In this document: positions 39,699-50,195 of the stretch, piece after piece
Layout of the letters: every line of letters begins with the position of its first letter
Position numbering within the stretch: the stretch's first letter is position 1
Program-made: the position numbers and the translations under genes
Assembly: GCA_029339505.1 (NCBI GenBank)
Contig: JAQISU010000115.1
Span: 1 to 64,000, forward strand
Source of the DNA: Unio delphinus
Taxonomy: Eukaryota; Mollusca; Bivalvia; Unionida; Unionidae
Direction of reading: 5' to 3'
Length of the DNA stretch: 64,000 nt
Notes under the pieces: generated by a model
What the model was told of the DNA's origin: nothing
Databases searched by the model: none
The model's input: the letters and a program-made list of their open reading frames with translations, nothing else

Positions 39699-41884
39699 GT
39701 AGCAGTGTCGTGAACCTAAGCTCTAGGAGACTTTCTATTTCGGAGAAATCACTTTTAGAAAAGGGTTTGAAATTCATTCCAGCACCAAAATATATTGATC
39801 ACTGCGAAATTACGAAACCAATTAAAGAATTCACTAGAAAATTAATGATCAATAAATTCTTTCATTCAAAGAAAACTATGATTAAGACGCCTTTCACAGA
39901 TAAAAGCAATTGGTGCCCACCGCCTTCAACCCTTACACCATCAATTCGAGAGATAACCGACCGTATCTTTAAAAGGGTTTCTAAGATGCAAATGAGAAGA
40001 GAAACACCTAATCTTCCGACTAACGAGTTTGCAGCTTTACAAACACTTCGCAATGACTCTGACATTGTTATTAAAAAGGCGGACAAAGGTTCAGCAACGG
40101 TTATCTTAGATAAAAAGGATTATATTTGGGAAATAGATCGACAACTTGCTAATTCTAAGCATTACAGGAAATTAGATCAACCTATTTATCATACTACAAG
40201 TAAACAAATAACTAACATCATACATCGGCTGGTAAACAACAAAAAGATCAGTAAAAAACAGGTGCAGTACTTAACACCAGCCGAGAACCCGAGGCCAAGG
40301 CATATTTATACTTTACCAAAAATTCACAAAACCCCCGAATCCTGGTCTATTCCGTTTCAAATTCCACCAGGAAGACCAATAATATCTGATGTGGGGAGTG
40401 AATCATATCGCATTTCGGAATATATAGACTCATTCTTAGCACCATTGGCAGCTAAACACTCATCATATCTCAGAGATACTACGGACTTTTTAGAAAAAAT
40501 TAGAGATATCAAATTACCTTCAAACAGCTTTCTTGCCACTTTGGATGTTGAAAGTATGTACACAAATATTGATATTAAGGATGGATTGAAGGCGGTGTTT
40601 AACAGTTTCAAGGCGAATCCAAACCCAAGTAGACCAGATTTAGAAATTTTGGAACTATTGAAACTGTGTTTAGAAAACAATGATTTTGAATTTAATGGCA
40701 ATTGGTATCTACAAATTTCAGGAACAGCTATGGGAAAGAAATTCGCCCCAAGTTATGCAAATATTTTTATGGCAGAGTGGGAAAAAGCCGCATTCAATAG
40801 TTGTCAACTTCTTCCCGCAGTATATTTAAGGTTTCTGGATGATATTTTTCTGATTTGGACTTATTCCAAGGACGAGTTTGATCAATTTATCCAAACTTTA
40901 AATAATTTCCATCCTTCCGTAAAACTTAAAGCTATCGTCAGCGACACTTCTGTCGATTTTCTGGATACAACCGTTTTTAAAGGACCCATGTTTGGAAATA
41001 CCGGTATTTTAGATACAAAGGTATTCTTTAAGTCCACAGACACACATCAGTTACTGCATAAATCTTCTTTTCACCCTAAGCACACCTTTAAGGGGATCCT
41101 AAAATCACAAATTATTAGATTTGACAGAATTTGTTCTAGGAAGGTAGATTTTCAGAGGGCTACAAACACACTGTTTAGAGTTTTAAGAACACGAGGGTAT
41201 TCCAAGCACTTTCTCAGACAAATTAAGAACAATGCAATAGAAAATTTTGATACCAAACTACACGGAGTAGCTAAAGCAAAACCATGTAATAGCAGTCGCT
41301 GCAGCACTTGCCCATTTTTACAGGAAACACACATTTTCAAAAGTCAGCAGACTAATCAAACCTTTTATATTAAGCAAAATCTTTCATGCGATTCTAAAAA
41401 CGTCATATACCTCATCACATGTAAGAAATGTGGAATACAATATGTGGGACAGACCAGTCTTACATTAAGAGATAGATTCACTAGACACAGATTTGATATC
41501 AGACACAAGGCAAATAAAACCGTTCCTAACCATTTTAATACCTCAGACCATTCGATTAACGATTGTTGTATCACGCCAATTGAATATGTAGCGGATAAAG
41601 ACAAACTAACGAAAAGGGAACAGTATTGGATACAAAAACTTAAATCATTAATGCCCGGGGGCCTAAATTTACATGAAGAGTTTGAAAAACTAATCCCGTT
41701 TGTCATTACATATAACACAAAAGCAACACAAGTTGCCAAACTAATGAAACAAGGGTATCTCGAAATTCAGCAGATATTCCCAGCCATATTTTCTCATAAA
41801 TTCATTACAGCTTATTGCAGAAATAAAAATTTAAGTGACTTCATTGTCAGAAGTAAGTTAAAGAGCGAAAGTAATTCTCCCTAG
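39617..41884 (+). CDS. U12 ORF2, PLE reverse transcriptase with GIY-YIG endonuclease
   Basis: 755 codons with S239T and E716; same protein as U10. Confidence 0.94.
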   Translation: MGTSTQGVQVGFLSSPEGHSQDNETQLGSSVVNLSSRRLSISEKSLLEKGLKFIPAPKYIDHCEITKPIKEFTRKLMINKFFHSKKTMIKTPFTDKSNWCPPPSTLTPSIREITDRIFKRVSKMQMRRETPNLPTNEFAALQTLRNDSDIVIKKADKGSATVILDKKDYIWEIDRQLANSKHYRKLDQPIYHTTSKQITNIIHRLVNNKKISKKQVQYLTPAENPRPRHIYTLPKIHKTPESWSIPFQIPPGRPIISDVGSESYRISEYIDSFLAPLAAKHSSYLRDTTDFLEKIRDIKLPSNSFLATLDVESMYTNIDIKDGLKAVFNSFKANPNPSRPDLEILELLKLCLENNDFEFNGNWYLQISGTAMGKKFAPSYANIFMAEWEKAAFNSCQLLPAVYLRFLDDIFLIWTYSKDEFDQFIQTLNNFHPSVKLKAIVSDTSVDFLDTTVFKGPMFGNTGILDTKVFFKSTDTHQLLHKSSFHPKHTFKGILKSQIIRFDRICSRKVDFQRATNTLFRVLRTRGYSKHFLRQIKNNAIENFDTKLHGVAKAKPCNSSRCSTCPFLQETHIFKSQQTNQTFYIKQNLSCDSKNVIYLITCKKCGIQYVGQTSLTLRDRFTRHRFDIRHKANKTVPNHFNTSDHSINDCCITPIEYVADKDKLTKREQYWIQKLKSLMPGGLNLHEEFEKLIPFVITYNTKATQVAKLMKQGYLEIQQIFPAIFSHKFITAYCRNKNLSDFIVRSKLKSESNSP

Positions 41885-41903
41885 GCCAGAGCTTATTAGG
41901 GTC

Positions 41904-41951
41904 CCCTAACCCTAATCCTAACTCTAAACCTAACCCTAACCCTAACCCTAA
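41904..41951 (+). repeat. Telomeric tract U12/U13, 8 hexamers
   Basis: Five fixed hexamers plus three CCCTAA, as in U9/U10. Confidence 0.97.
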
Positions 41952-42152
41952 CTCGATACAATACAGGAATACCAACGGATTGTCAAGTCTTTCACAACAG
42001 CTCCACCTAGACAACAAACTGACTCCACTAGGGACCCACAAACAACTAACAAAACTGTCAACAATAAAGGGGTCAGCAGTGCATGGGACGTTAATCAATG
42101 GATCCCGAAGAACCCGAGGAGCCATCAGCGAAAATTAAGCCCGCAAAAACCA

Positions 42153-43193
42153 TTGGATAATCCGATTAAACTAAATAACAGGTTCCTACCACTACAGGTT
42201 TTAGATACACCACCGAACCGAAAACCCGAAAACCAACTAACATCGAATCCAAGACCAAACGCACAGATCGTTAACTCTGAAAAGCAACAACATCGAGTAC
42301 CAAGTTCGAACCCTACGAAGCCAACATTGACAAGCACCTTCTCAACAACACCACTGAACACGCCGAAGGACACAACACCAACAACATCAGGTCTTGTCAA
42401 ACCATTGGGGGACGCTCTAAGTGGTCTAATAACACCAAGGACTCCTTCTCCAAAGCCGAATAGGACACCAGGCCGACGATCACGGTCCCCTAGCCGCTCA
42501 CCATCTCCCAGCAGCTCACGCTCGATGTCACCATGCTACCCTGTGCAGACGTATGCTGCCGTTACACTATCACCACCGAAGGTAACACGATTTACACGAC
42601 ACCGTGGCAACAAAGCGGAATGGAAATTACCGAGATTTACCCATTCAACAGTGATAATTGGAGACTCAAACGTATCCCGAATTAGGAATGAAACTGGCAA
42701 CAAACACCTACAAATTGAGTCGTATCCGGGAGCAAGAATATGTCATTTTCAAGCCATGTTTAGGAATTACCAACACCAAGACAAACCAAAGGAAATAATT
42801 ATTCACGTAGGGATTAATGACAGGGATAACAACAACAACACCGGAGTGGCGCAAAGCATGACGAATTTAGCACAGATCGCTAAAGCAACATTCCCAGACT
42901 CGGAAATATTCCTGGCACAAACCCCAGTTTCCAACACCATGGATGAAATAAGACCACGAGAAGCGTTCAACATCAGGAAACTCAACGAACATTTGACTAA
43001 AATCACGGTGCAAGGAGTAAGCCACCTAGATAGCAACATCAGGGGTGGTTGCTTTTTTGAGTCAGACGGGATTCATTGGTGCCCCAGAACAGCCAACAGC
43101 ATCGTCAATAAATGGGTACATCAACTCAGGGTGTACAAGTCGGTTTTTTGTCCAGTCCAGAAGGGCACAGCCAGGACAATGAAACACAATTAG
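42153..43193 (+). CDS. U13 ORF1, SGNH/GDSL-like hydrolase
   Basis: Protein identical to U3 ORF1. Confidence 0.78.
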   Translation: MDNPIKLNNRFLPLQVLDTPPNRKPENQLTSNPRPNAQIVNSEKQQHRVPSSNPTKPTLTSTFSTTPLNTPKDTTPTTSGLVKPLGDALSGLITPRTPSPKPNRTPGRRSRSPSRSPSPSSSRSMSPCYPVQTYAAVTLSPPKVTRFTRHRGNKAEWKLPRFTHSTVIIGDSNVSRIRNETGNKHLQIESYPGARICHFQAMFRNYQHQDKPKEIIIHVGINDRDNNNNTGVAQSMTNLAQIAKATFPDSEIFLAQTPVSNTMDEIRPREAFNIRKLNEHLTKITVQGVSHLDSNIRGGCFFESDGIHWCPRTANSIVNKWVHQLRVYKSVFCPVQKGTARTMKHN

Positions 43194-45379
43194 GTAGCAG
43201 TGTCGTGAACCTAAGCTCTAGGAGACTTTCTATTTCGGAGAAATCACTTTTAGAAAAGGGTTTGAAATTCATTCCAGCACCAAAATATATTGATCACTGC
43301 GAAATTACGAAACCAATTAAAGAATTCACTAGAAAATTAATGATCAATAAATTCTTTCATTCAAAGAAAACTATGATTAAGACGCCTTTCACAGATAAAA
43401 GCAATTGGTGCCCACCGCCTTCAACCCTTACACCATCAATTCGAGAGATAACCGACCGTATCTTTAAAAGGGTTTCTAAGATGCAAATGAGAAGAGAAAC
43501 ACCTAATCTTCCGACTAACGAGTTTGCAGCTTTACAAACACTTCGCAATGACTCTGACATTGTTATTAAAAAGGCGGACAAAGGTTCAGCAACGGTTATC
43601 TTAGATAAAAAGGATTATATTTGGGAAATAGATCGACAACTTGCTAATTCTAAGCATTACAGGAAATTAGATCAACCTATTTATCATACTACAAGTAAAC
43701 AAATAACTAACATCATACATCGGCTGGTAAACAACAAAAAGATCAGTAAAAAACAGGTGCAGTACTTAACACCAGCCGAGAACCCGAGGCCAAGGCATAT
43801 TTATACTTTACCAAAAATTCACAAAAGCCCCGAATCCTGGTCTATTCCGTTTCAAATTCCACCAGGAAGACCAATAATATCTGATGTGGGGAGTGAATCA
43901 TATCGCATTTCGGAATATATAGACTCATTCTTAGCACCATTGGCAGCTAAACACTCATCATATCTCAGAGATACTACGGACTTTTTAGAAAAAATTAGAG
44001 ATATCAAATTACCTTCAAACAGCTTTCTTGCCACTTTGGATGTTGAAAGTATGTACACAAATATTGATATTAAGGATGGATTGAAGGCGGTGTTTAACAG
44101 TTTCAAGGCGAATCCAAACCCAAGTAGACCAGATTTAGAAATTTTGGAACTATTGAAACTGTGTTTAGAAAACAATGATTTTGAATTTAATGGCAATTGG
44201 TATCTACAAATTTCAGGAACAGCTATGGGAAAGAAATTCGCCCCAAGTTATGCAAATATTTTTATGGCAGAGTGGGAAAAAGCCGCATTCAATAGTTGTC
44301 AACTTCTTCCCGCAGTATATTTAAGGTTTCTGGATGATATTTTTCTGATTTGGACTTATTCCAAGGACGAGTTTGATCAATTTATCCAAACTTTAAATAA
44401 TTTCCATCCTTCCGTAAAACTTAAAGCTATCGTCAGCGACACTTCTGTCGATTTTCTGGATACAACCGTTTTTAAAGGACCCATGTTTGGAAATACCGGT
44501 ATTTTAGATACAAAGGTATTCTTTAAGTCCACAGACACACATCAGTTACTGCATAAATCTTCTTTTCACCCTAAGCACACCTTTAAGGGGATCCTAAAAT
44601 CACAAATTATTAGATTTGACAGAATTTGTTCTAGGAAGGTAGATTTTCAGAGGGCTACAAACACACTGTTTAGAGTTTTAAGAACACGAGGGTATTCCAA
44701 GCACTTTCTCAGACAAATTAAGAACAATGCAATAGAAAATTTTGATACCAAACTACACGGAGTAGCTAAAGCAAAACCATGTAATAGCAGTCGCTGCAGC
44801 ACTTGCCCATTTTTACAGGAAACACACATTTTCAAAAGTCAGCAGACTAATCAAACCTTTTATATTAAGCAAAATCTTTCATGCGATTCTAAAAACGTCA
44901 TATACCTCATCACATGTAAGAAATGTGGAATACAATATGTGGGACAGACCAGTCTTACATTAAGAGATAGATTCACTAGACACAGATTTGATATCAGACA
45001 CAAGGCAAATAAAACCGTTCCTAACCATTTTAATACCTCAGACCATTCGATTAACGATTGTTGTATCACGCCAATTGAATATGTAGCGGATAAAGACAAA
45101 CTAACGAAAAGAGAACAGTATTGGATACAAAAACTTAAATCATTAATGCCCGGGGGCCTAAATTTACATGAAGAGTTTGAAAAACTAATCCCGTTTGTCA
45201 TTACATATAACACAAAAGCAACACAAGTTGCCAAACTAATGAAACAAGGGTATCTCGAAATTCAGCAGATATTCCCAGCCATATTTTCTCATAAATTCAT
45301 TACAGCTTATTGCAGAAATAAAAATTTAAGTGACTTCATTGTCAGAAGTAAGTTAAAGAGCGAAAGTAATTCTCCCTAG
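43112..45379 (+). CDS. U13 ORF2, PLE reverse transcriptase with GIY-YIG endonuclease
   Basis: 755 codons, protein as U4 ORF2 (E716). Confidence 0.94.
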   Translation: MGTSTQGVQVGFLSSPEGHSQDNETQLGSSVVNLSSRRLSISEKSLLEKGLKFIPAPKYIDHCEITKPIKEFTRKLMINKFFHSKKTMIKTPFTDKSNWCPPPSTLTPSIREITDRIFKRVSKMQMRRETPNLPTNEFAALQTLRNDSDIVIKKADKGSATVILDKKDYIWEIDRQLANSKHYRKLDQPIYHTTSKQITNIIHRLVNNKKISKKQVQYLTPAENPRPRHIYTLPKIHKSPESWSIPFQIPPGRPIISDVGSESYRISEYIDSFLAPLAAKHSSYLRDTTDFLEKIRDIKLPSNSFLATLDVESMYTNIDIKDGLKAVFNSFKANPNPSRPDLEILELLKLCLENNDFEFNGNWYLQISGTAMGKKFAPSYANIFMAEWEKAAFNSCQLLPAVYLRFLDDIFLIWTYSKDEFDQFIQTLNNFHPSVKLKAIVSDTSVDFLDTTVFKGPMFGNTGILDTKVFFKSTDTHQLLHKSSFHPKHTFKGILKSQIIRFDRICSRKVDFQRATNTLFRVLRTRGYSKHFLRQIKNNAIENFDTKLHGVAKAKPCNSSRCSTCPFLQETHIFKSQQTNQTFYIKQNLSCDSKNVIYLITCKKCGIQYVGQTSLTLRDRFTRHRFDIRHKANKTVPNHFNTSDHSINDCCITPIEYVADKDKLTKREQYWIQKLKSLMPGGLNLHEEFEKLIPFVITYNTKATQVAKLMKQGYLEIQQIFPAIFSHKFITAYCRNKNLSDFIVRSKLKSESNSP

Positions 45380-45398
45380 GCCAGAGCTTATTAGGGTC

Positions 45399-45434
45399 CC
45401 CTAACCCTAATCCTAACTCTAAACCTAACCCTAA
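45399..45434 (+). repeat. Telomeric tract U13/U14, 6 hexamers
   Basis: Five fixed hexamers plus one CCCTAA. Confidence 0.97.
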
Positions 45435-45635
45435 CTCGATACAATACAGGAATACCAACGGATTGTCAAGTCTTTCACAACAGCTCCACCTAGACAACAA
45501 ACTGACTCCACTAGGGACCCACAAACAACTAACAAAACTGTCAACAATAAAGGGGTCAGCAGTGCATGGGACGTTAATCAATGGATCCCGAAGAACCCGA
45601 GGAGCCATCAGCGAAAATTAAGCCCGCAAAAACCA

Positions 45636-46676
45636 TTGGATAATCCGATTAAACTAAATAACAGGTTCCTACCACTACAGGTTTTAGATACACCACCGAA
45701 CCGAAAACCCGAAAACCAACTAACATCGAATCCAAGACCAAACGCACAGATCGTTAACTCTGAAAAGCAACAACATCGAGTACCAAGTTCGAACCCTACG
45801 AAGCCAACATTGACAAGCACCTTCTCAACAACACCACTGAACACGCCGAAGGACACAACACCAACAACATCAGGTCTTGTCAAACCATTGGGGGACGCTC
45901 TAAGTGGTCTAATAACACCAAGGACTCCTTCTCCAAAGCCGAATAGGACACCAGGCCGACGATCACGGTCCCCTAGCCGCTCACCATCTCCCAGCAGCTC
46001 ACGCTCGATGTCACCATGCTACCCTGTGCAGACGTATGCTGCCGTTACACTATCACCACCGAAGGTAACACGATTTACACGACACCGTGGCAACAAAGCG
46101 GAATGGAAATTACCGAGATTTACCCATTCAACAGTGATAATTGGAGACTCAAACGTATCCCGAATTAGGAATGAAACTGGCAACAAACACCTACAAATTG
46201 AGTCGTATCCGGGAGCAAGAATATGTCATTTTCAAGCCATGTTTAGGAATTACCAACACCAAGACAAACCAAAGGAAATAATTATTCACGTAGGGATTAA
46301 TGACAGGGATAACAACAACAACACCGGAGTGGCGCAAAGCATGACGAATTTAGCACAGATCGCTAAAGCAACATTCCCAGACTCGGAAATATTCCTGGCA
46401 CAAACCCCAGTTTCCAACACCATGGATGAAATAAGACCACGAGAAGCGTTCAACATCAGGAAACTCAACGAACATTTGACTAAAATCACGGTGCAAGGAG
46501 TAAGCCACCTAGATAGCAACATCAGGGGTGGTTGCTTTTTTGAGTCAGACGGGATTCATTGGTGCCCCAGAACAGCCAACAGCATCGTCAATAAATGGGT
46601 ACATCAACTCAGGGTGTACAAGTCGGTTTTTTGTCCAGTCCAGAAGGGCACAGCCAGGACAATGAAACACAATTAG
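45636..46676 (+). CDS. U14 ORF1, SGNH/GDSL-like hydrolase
   Basis: Protein identical to U3 ORF1; it lacks the S31L, P102S and S316R that accompany S239T in U10 and U12. Confidence 0.77.
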   Translation: MDNPIKLNNRFLPLQVLDTPPNRKPENQLTSNPRPNAQIVNSEKQQHRVPSSNPTKPTLTSTFSTTPLNTPKDTTPTTSGLVKPLGDALSGLITPRTPSPKPNRTPGRRSRSPSRSPSPSSSRSMSPCYPVQTYAAVTLSPPKVTRFTRHRGNKAEWKLPRFTHSTVIIGDSNVSRIRNETGNKHLQIESYPGARICHFQAMFRNYQHQDKPKEIIIHVGINDRDNNNNTGVAQSMTNLAQIAKATFPDSEIFLAQTPVSNTMDEIRPREAFNIRKLNEHLTKITVQGVSHLDSNIRGGCFFESDGIHWCPRTANSIVNKWVHQLRVYKSVFCPVQKGTARTMKHN

Positions 46677-48862
46677 GTAGCAGTGTGGTGAACCTAAGCT
46701 CTAGGAGACTTTCTATTTCGGAGAAATCACTTTTAGAAAAGGGTTTGAAATTCATTCCAGCACCAAAATATATTGATCACTGCGAAATTACGAAACCAAT
46801 TAAAGAATTCACTAGAAAATTAATGATCAATAAATTCTTTCATTCAAAGAAAACTATGATTAAGACGCCTTTCACAGATAAAAGCAATTGGTGCCCACCG
46901 CCTTCAACCCTTACACCATCAATTCGAGAGATAACCGACCGTATCTTTAAAAGGGTTTCTAAGATGCAAATGAGAAGAGAAACACCTAATCTTCCGACTA
47001 ACGAGTTTGCAGCTTTACAAACACTTCGCAATGACTCTGACATTGTTATTAAAAAGGCGGACAAAGGTTCAGCAACGGTTATCTTAGATAAAAAGGATTA
47101 TATTTGGGAAATAGATCGACAACTTGCTAATTCTAAGCATTACAGGAAATTAGATCAACCTATTTATCATACTACAAGTAAACAAATAACTAACATCATA
47201 CATCGGCTGGTAAACAACAAAAAGATCAGTAAAAAACAGGTGCAGTACTTAACACCAGCCGAGAACCCGAGGCCAAGGCATATTTATACTTTACCAAAAA
47301 TTCACAAAACCCCCGAATCCTGGTCTATTCCGTTTCAAATTCCACCAGGAAGACCAATAATATCTGATGTGGGGAGTGAATCATATCGCATTTCGGAATA
47401 TATAGACTCATTCTTAGCACCATTGGCAGCTAAACACTCATCATATCTCAGAGATACTACGGACTTTTTAGAAAAAATTAGAGATATCAAATTACCTTCA
47501 AACAGCTTTCTTGCCACTTTGGATGTTGAAAGTATGTACACAAATATTGATATTAAGGATGGATTGAAGGCGGTGTTTAACAGTTTCAAGGCGAATCCAA
47601 ACCCAAGTAGACCAGATTTAGAAATTTTGGAACTATTGAAACTGTGTTTAGAAAACAATGATTTTGAATTTAATGGCAATTGGTATCTACAAATTTCAGG
47701 AACAGCTATGGGAAAGAAATTCGCCCCAAGTTATGCAAATATTTTTATGGCAGAGTGGGAAAAAGCCGCATTCAATAGTTGTCAACTTCTTCCCGCAGTA
47801 TATTTAAGGTTTCTGGATGATATTTTTCTGATTTGGACTTATTCCAAGGACGAGTTTGATCAATTTATCCAAACTTTAAATAATTTCCATCCTTCCGTAA
47901 AACTTAAAGCTATCGTCAGCGACACTTCTGTCGATTTTCTGGATACAACCGTTTTTAAAGGACCCATGTTTGGAAATACCGGTATTTTAGATACAAAGGT
48001 ATTCTTTAAGTCCACAGACACACATCAGTTACTGCATAAATCTTCTTTTCACCCTAAGCACACCTTTAAGGGGATCCTAAAATCACAAATTATTAGATTT
48101 GACAGAATTTGTTCTAGGAAGGTAGATTTTCAGAGGGCTACAAACACACTGTTTAGAGGTTTAAGAACACGAGGGTATTCCAAGCACTTTCTCAGACAAA
48201 TTAAGAACAATGCAATAGAAAATTTTGATACCAAACTACACGGAGTAGCTAAAGCAAAACCATGTAATAGCAGTCGCTGCAGCACTTGCCCATTTTTACA
48301 GGAAACACACATTTTCAAAAGTCAGCAGACTAATCAAACCTTTTATATTAAGCAAAATCTTTCATGCGATTCTAAAAACGTCATATACCTCATCACATGT
48401 AAGAAATGTGGAATACAATATGTGGGACAGACCAGTCTTACATTAAGAGATAGATTCACTAGACACAGATTTGATATCAGACACAAGGCAAATAAAACCG
48501 TTCCTAACCATTTTAATACCTCAGACCATTCGATTAACGATTGTTGTATCACGCCAATTGAATATGTAGCGGATAAAGACAAACTAACGAAAAGAGAACA
48601 GTATTGGATACAAAAACTTAAATCATTAATGCCCGGGGGCCTAAATTTACATGAAGAGTTTGAAAAACTAATCCCGTTTGTCATTACATATAACACAAAA
48701 GCAACACAAGTTGCCAAACTAATGAAACAAGGGTATCTCGAAATTCAGCAGATATTCCCAGCCATATTTTCTCATAAATTCATTACAGCTTATTGCAGAA
48801 ATAAAAATTTAAGTGACTTCATTGTCAGAAGTAAGTTAAAGAGCGAAAGTAATTCTCCCTAG
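46595..48862 (+). CDS. U14 ORF2, PLE reverse transcriptase with GIY-YIG endonuclease
   Basis: 755 codons: silent codon-31 GTG (as U5, U6, U15), S239T (as U10, U12), S445 unchanged, V522G (as U2, U5), E716. Confidence 0.94.
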   Translation: MGTSTQGVQVGFLSSPEGHSQDNETQLGSSVVNLSSRRLSISEKSLLEKGLKFIPAPKYIDHCEITKPIKEFTRKLMINKFFHSKKTMIKTPFTDKSNWCPPPSTLTPSIREITDRIFKRVSKMQMRRETPNLPTNEFAALQTLRNDSDIVIKKADKGSATVILDKKDYIWEIDRQLANSKHYRKLDQPIYHTTSKQITNIIHRLVNNKKISKKQVQYLTPAENPRPRHIYTLPKIHKTPESWSIPFQIPPGRPIISDVGSESYRISEYIDSFLAPLAAKHSSYLRDTTDFLEKIRDIKLPSNSFLATLDVESMYTNIDIKDGLKAVFNSFKANPNPSRPDLEILELLKLCLENNDFEFNGNWYLQISGTAMGKKFAPSYANIFMAEWEKAAFNSCQLLPAVYLRFLDDIFLIWTYSKDEFDQFIQTLNNFHPSVKLKAIVSDTSVDFLDTTVFKGPMFGNTGILDTKVFFKSTDTHQLLHKSSFHPKHTFKGILKSQIIRFDRICSRKVDFQRATNTLFRGLRTRGYSKHFLRQIKNNAIENFDTKLHGVAKAKPCNSSRCSTCPFLQETHIFKSQQTNQTFYIKQNLSCDSKNVIYLITCKKCGIQYVGQTSLTLRDRFTRHRFDIRHKANKTVPNHFNTSDHSINDCCITPIEYVADKDKLTKREQYWIQKLKSLMPGGLNLHEEFEKLIPFVITYNTKATQVAKLMKQGYLEIQQIFPAIFSHKFITAYCRNKNLSDFIVRSKLKSESNSP

Positions 48863-48881
48863 GCCAGAGCTTATTAGGGTC

Positions 48882-48953
48882 CCCTAACCCTAATCCTAAC
48901 TCTAAACCTAACCCTAACCCTAACCCTAACCCTAACCCTAACCCTAACCCTAA
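48882..48953 (+). repeat. Telomeric tract U14/U15, 12 hexamers
   Basis: Five fixed hexamers plus seven CCCTAA. Confidence 0.97.
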
Positions 48954-49154
48954 CTCGATACAATACAGGAATACCAACGGATTGTCAAGTCTTTCACAAC
49001 AGCTCCACCTAGACAACAAACTGACTCCACTAGGGACCCACAAACAACTAACAAAACTGTCAACAATAAAGGGGTCAGCAGTGCATGGGACGTTAATCAA
49101 TGGATCCCGAAGAACCCGAGGAGCCATCAGCGAAAATTAAGCCCGCAAAAACCA

Positions 49155-50195
49155 TTGGATAATCCGATTAAACTAAATAACAGGTTCCTACCACTACAGG
49201 TTTTAGATACACCACCGAACCGAAAACCCGAAAACCAACTAACATCGAATCCAAGACCAAACGCACAGATCGTTAACTCTGAAAAGCAACAACATCGAGT
49301 ACCAAGTTCGAACCCTACGAAGCCAACATTGACAAGCACCTTCTCAACAACACCACTGAACACGCCGAAGGACACAACACCAACAACATCAGGTCTTGTC
49401 AAACCATTGGGGGACGCTCTAAGTGGTCTAATAACACCAAGGACTCCTTCTCCAAAGCCGAATAGGACACCAGGCCGACGATCACGGTCCCCTAGCCGCT
49501 CACCATCTCCCAGCAGCTCACGCTCGATGTCACCATGCTACCCTGTGCAGACGTATGCTGCCGTTACACTATCACCACCGAAGGTAACACGATTTACACG
49601 ACACCGTGGCAACAAAGCGGAATGGAAATTACCGAGATTTACCCATTCAACAGTGATAATTGGAGACTCAAACGTATCCCGAATTAGGAATGAAACTGGC
49701 AACAAACACCTACAAATTGAGTCGTATCCGGGAGCAAGAATATGTCATTTTCAAGCCATGTTTAGGAATTACCAACACCAAGACAAACCAAAGGAAATAA
49801 TTATTCACGTAGGGATTAATGACAGGGATAACAACAACAACACCGGAGTGGCGCAAAGCATGACGAATTTAGCACAGATCGCTAAAGCAACATTCCCAGA
49901 CTCGGAAATATTCCTGGCACAAACCCCAGTTTCCAACACCATGGATGAAATAAGACCACGAGAAGCGTTCAACATCAGGAAACTCAACGAACATTTGACT
50001 AAAATCACGGTGCAAGGAGTAAGCCACCTAGATAGCAACATCAGGGGTGGTTGCTTTTTTGAGTCAGACGGGATTCATTGGTGCCCCAGAACAGCCAACA
50101 GCATCGTCAATAAATGGGTACATCAACTCAGGGTGTACAAGTCGGTTTTTTGTCCAGTCCAGAAGGGCACAGCCAGGACAATGAAACACAATTAG
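49155..50195 (+). CDS. U15 ORF1, SGNH/GDSL-like hydrolase
   Basis: Protein identical to U3 ORF1. Confidence 0.77.
   Translation: MDNPIKLNNRFLPLQVLDTPPNRKPENQLTSNPRPNAQIVNSEKQQHRVPSSNPTKPTLTSTFSTTPLNTPKDTTPTTSGLVKPLGDALSGLITPRTPSPKPNRTPGRRSRSPSRSPSPSSSRSMSPCYPVQTYAAVTLSPPKVTRFTRHRGNKAEWKLPRFTHSTVIIGDSNVSRIRNETGNKHLQIESYPGARICHFQAMFRNYQHQDKPKEIIIHVGINDRDNNNNTGVAQSMTNLAQIAKATFPDSEIFLAQTPVSNTMDEIRPREAFNIRKLNEHLTKITVQGVSHLDSNIRGGCFFESDGIHWCPRTANSIVNKWVHQLRVYKSVFCPVQKGTARTMKHN

Larger units (their letters stand above)
38457..41951 (+). mobile_element. PLE unit U12
   Basis: 3495 bp, both ORFs open; near-duplicate of U10. A silent A-to-G change near 41617 is private. Confidence 0.96.
41952..45434 (+). 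mobile_element. PLE unit U13
   Basis: 3483 bp, both ORFs open. It is the only E716 unit with a single terminal CCCTAA, so it looks recombinant. Confidence 0.96.
45435..48953 (+). mobile_element. PLE unit U14
   Basis: 3519 bp, both ORFs open. It combines markers of the U10/U12 and U5 lineages (a mosaic). Confidence 0.96.
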
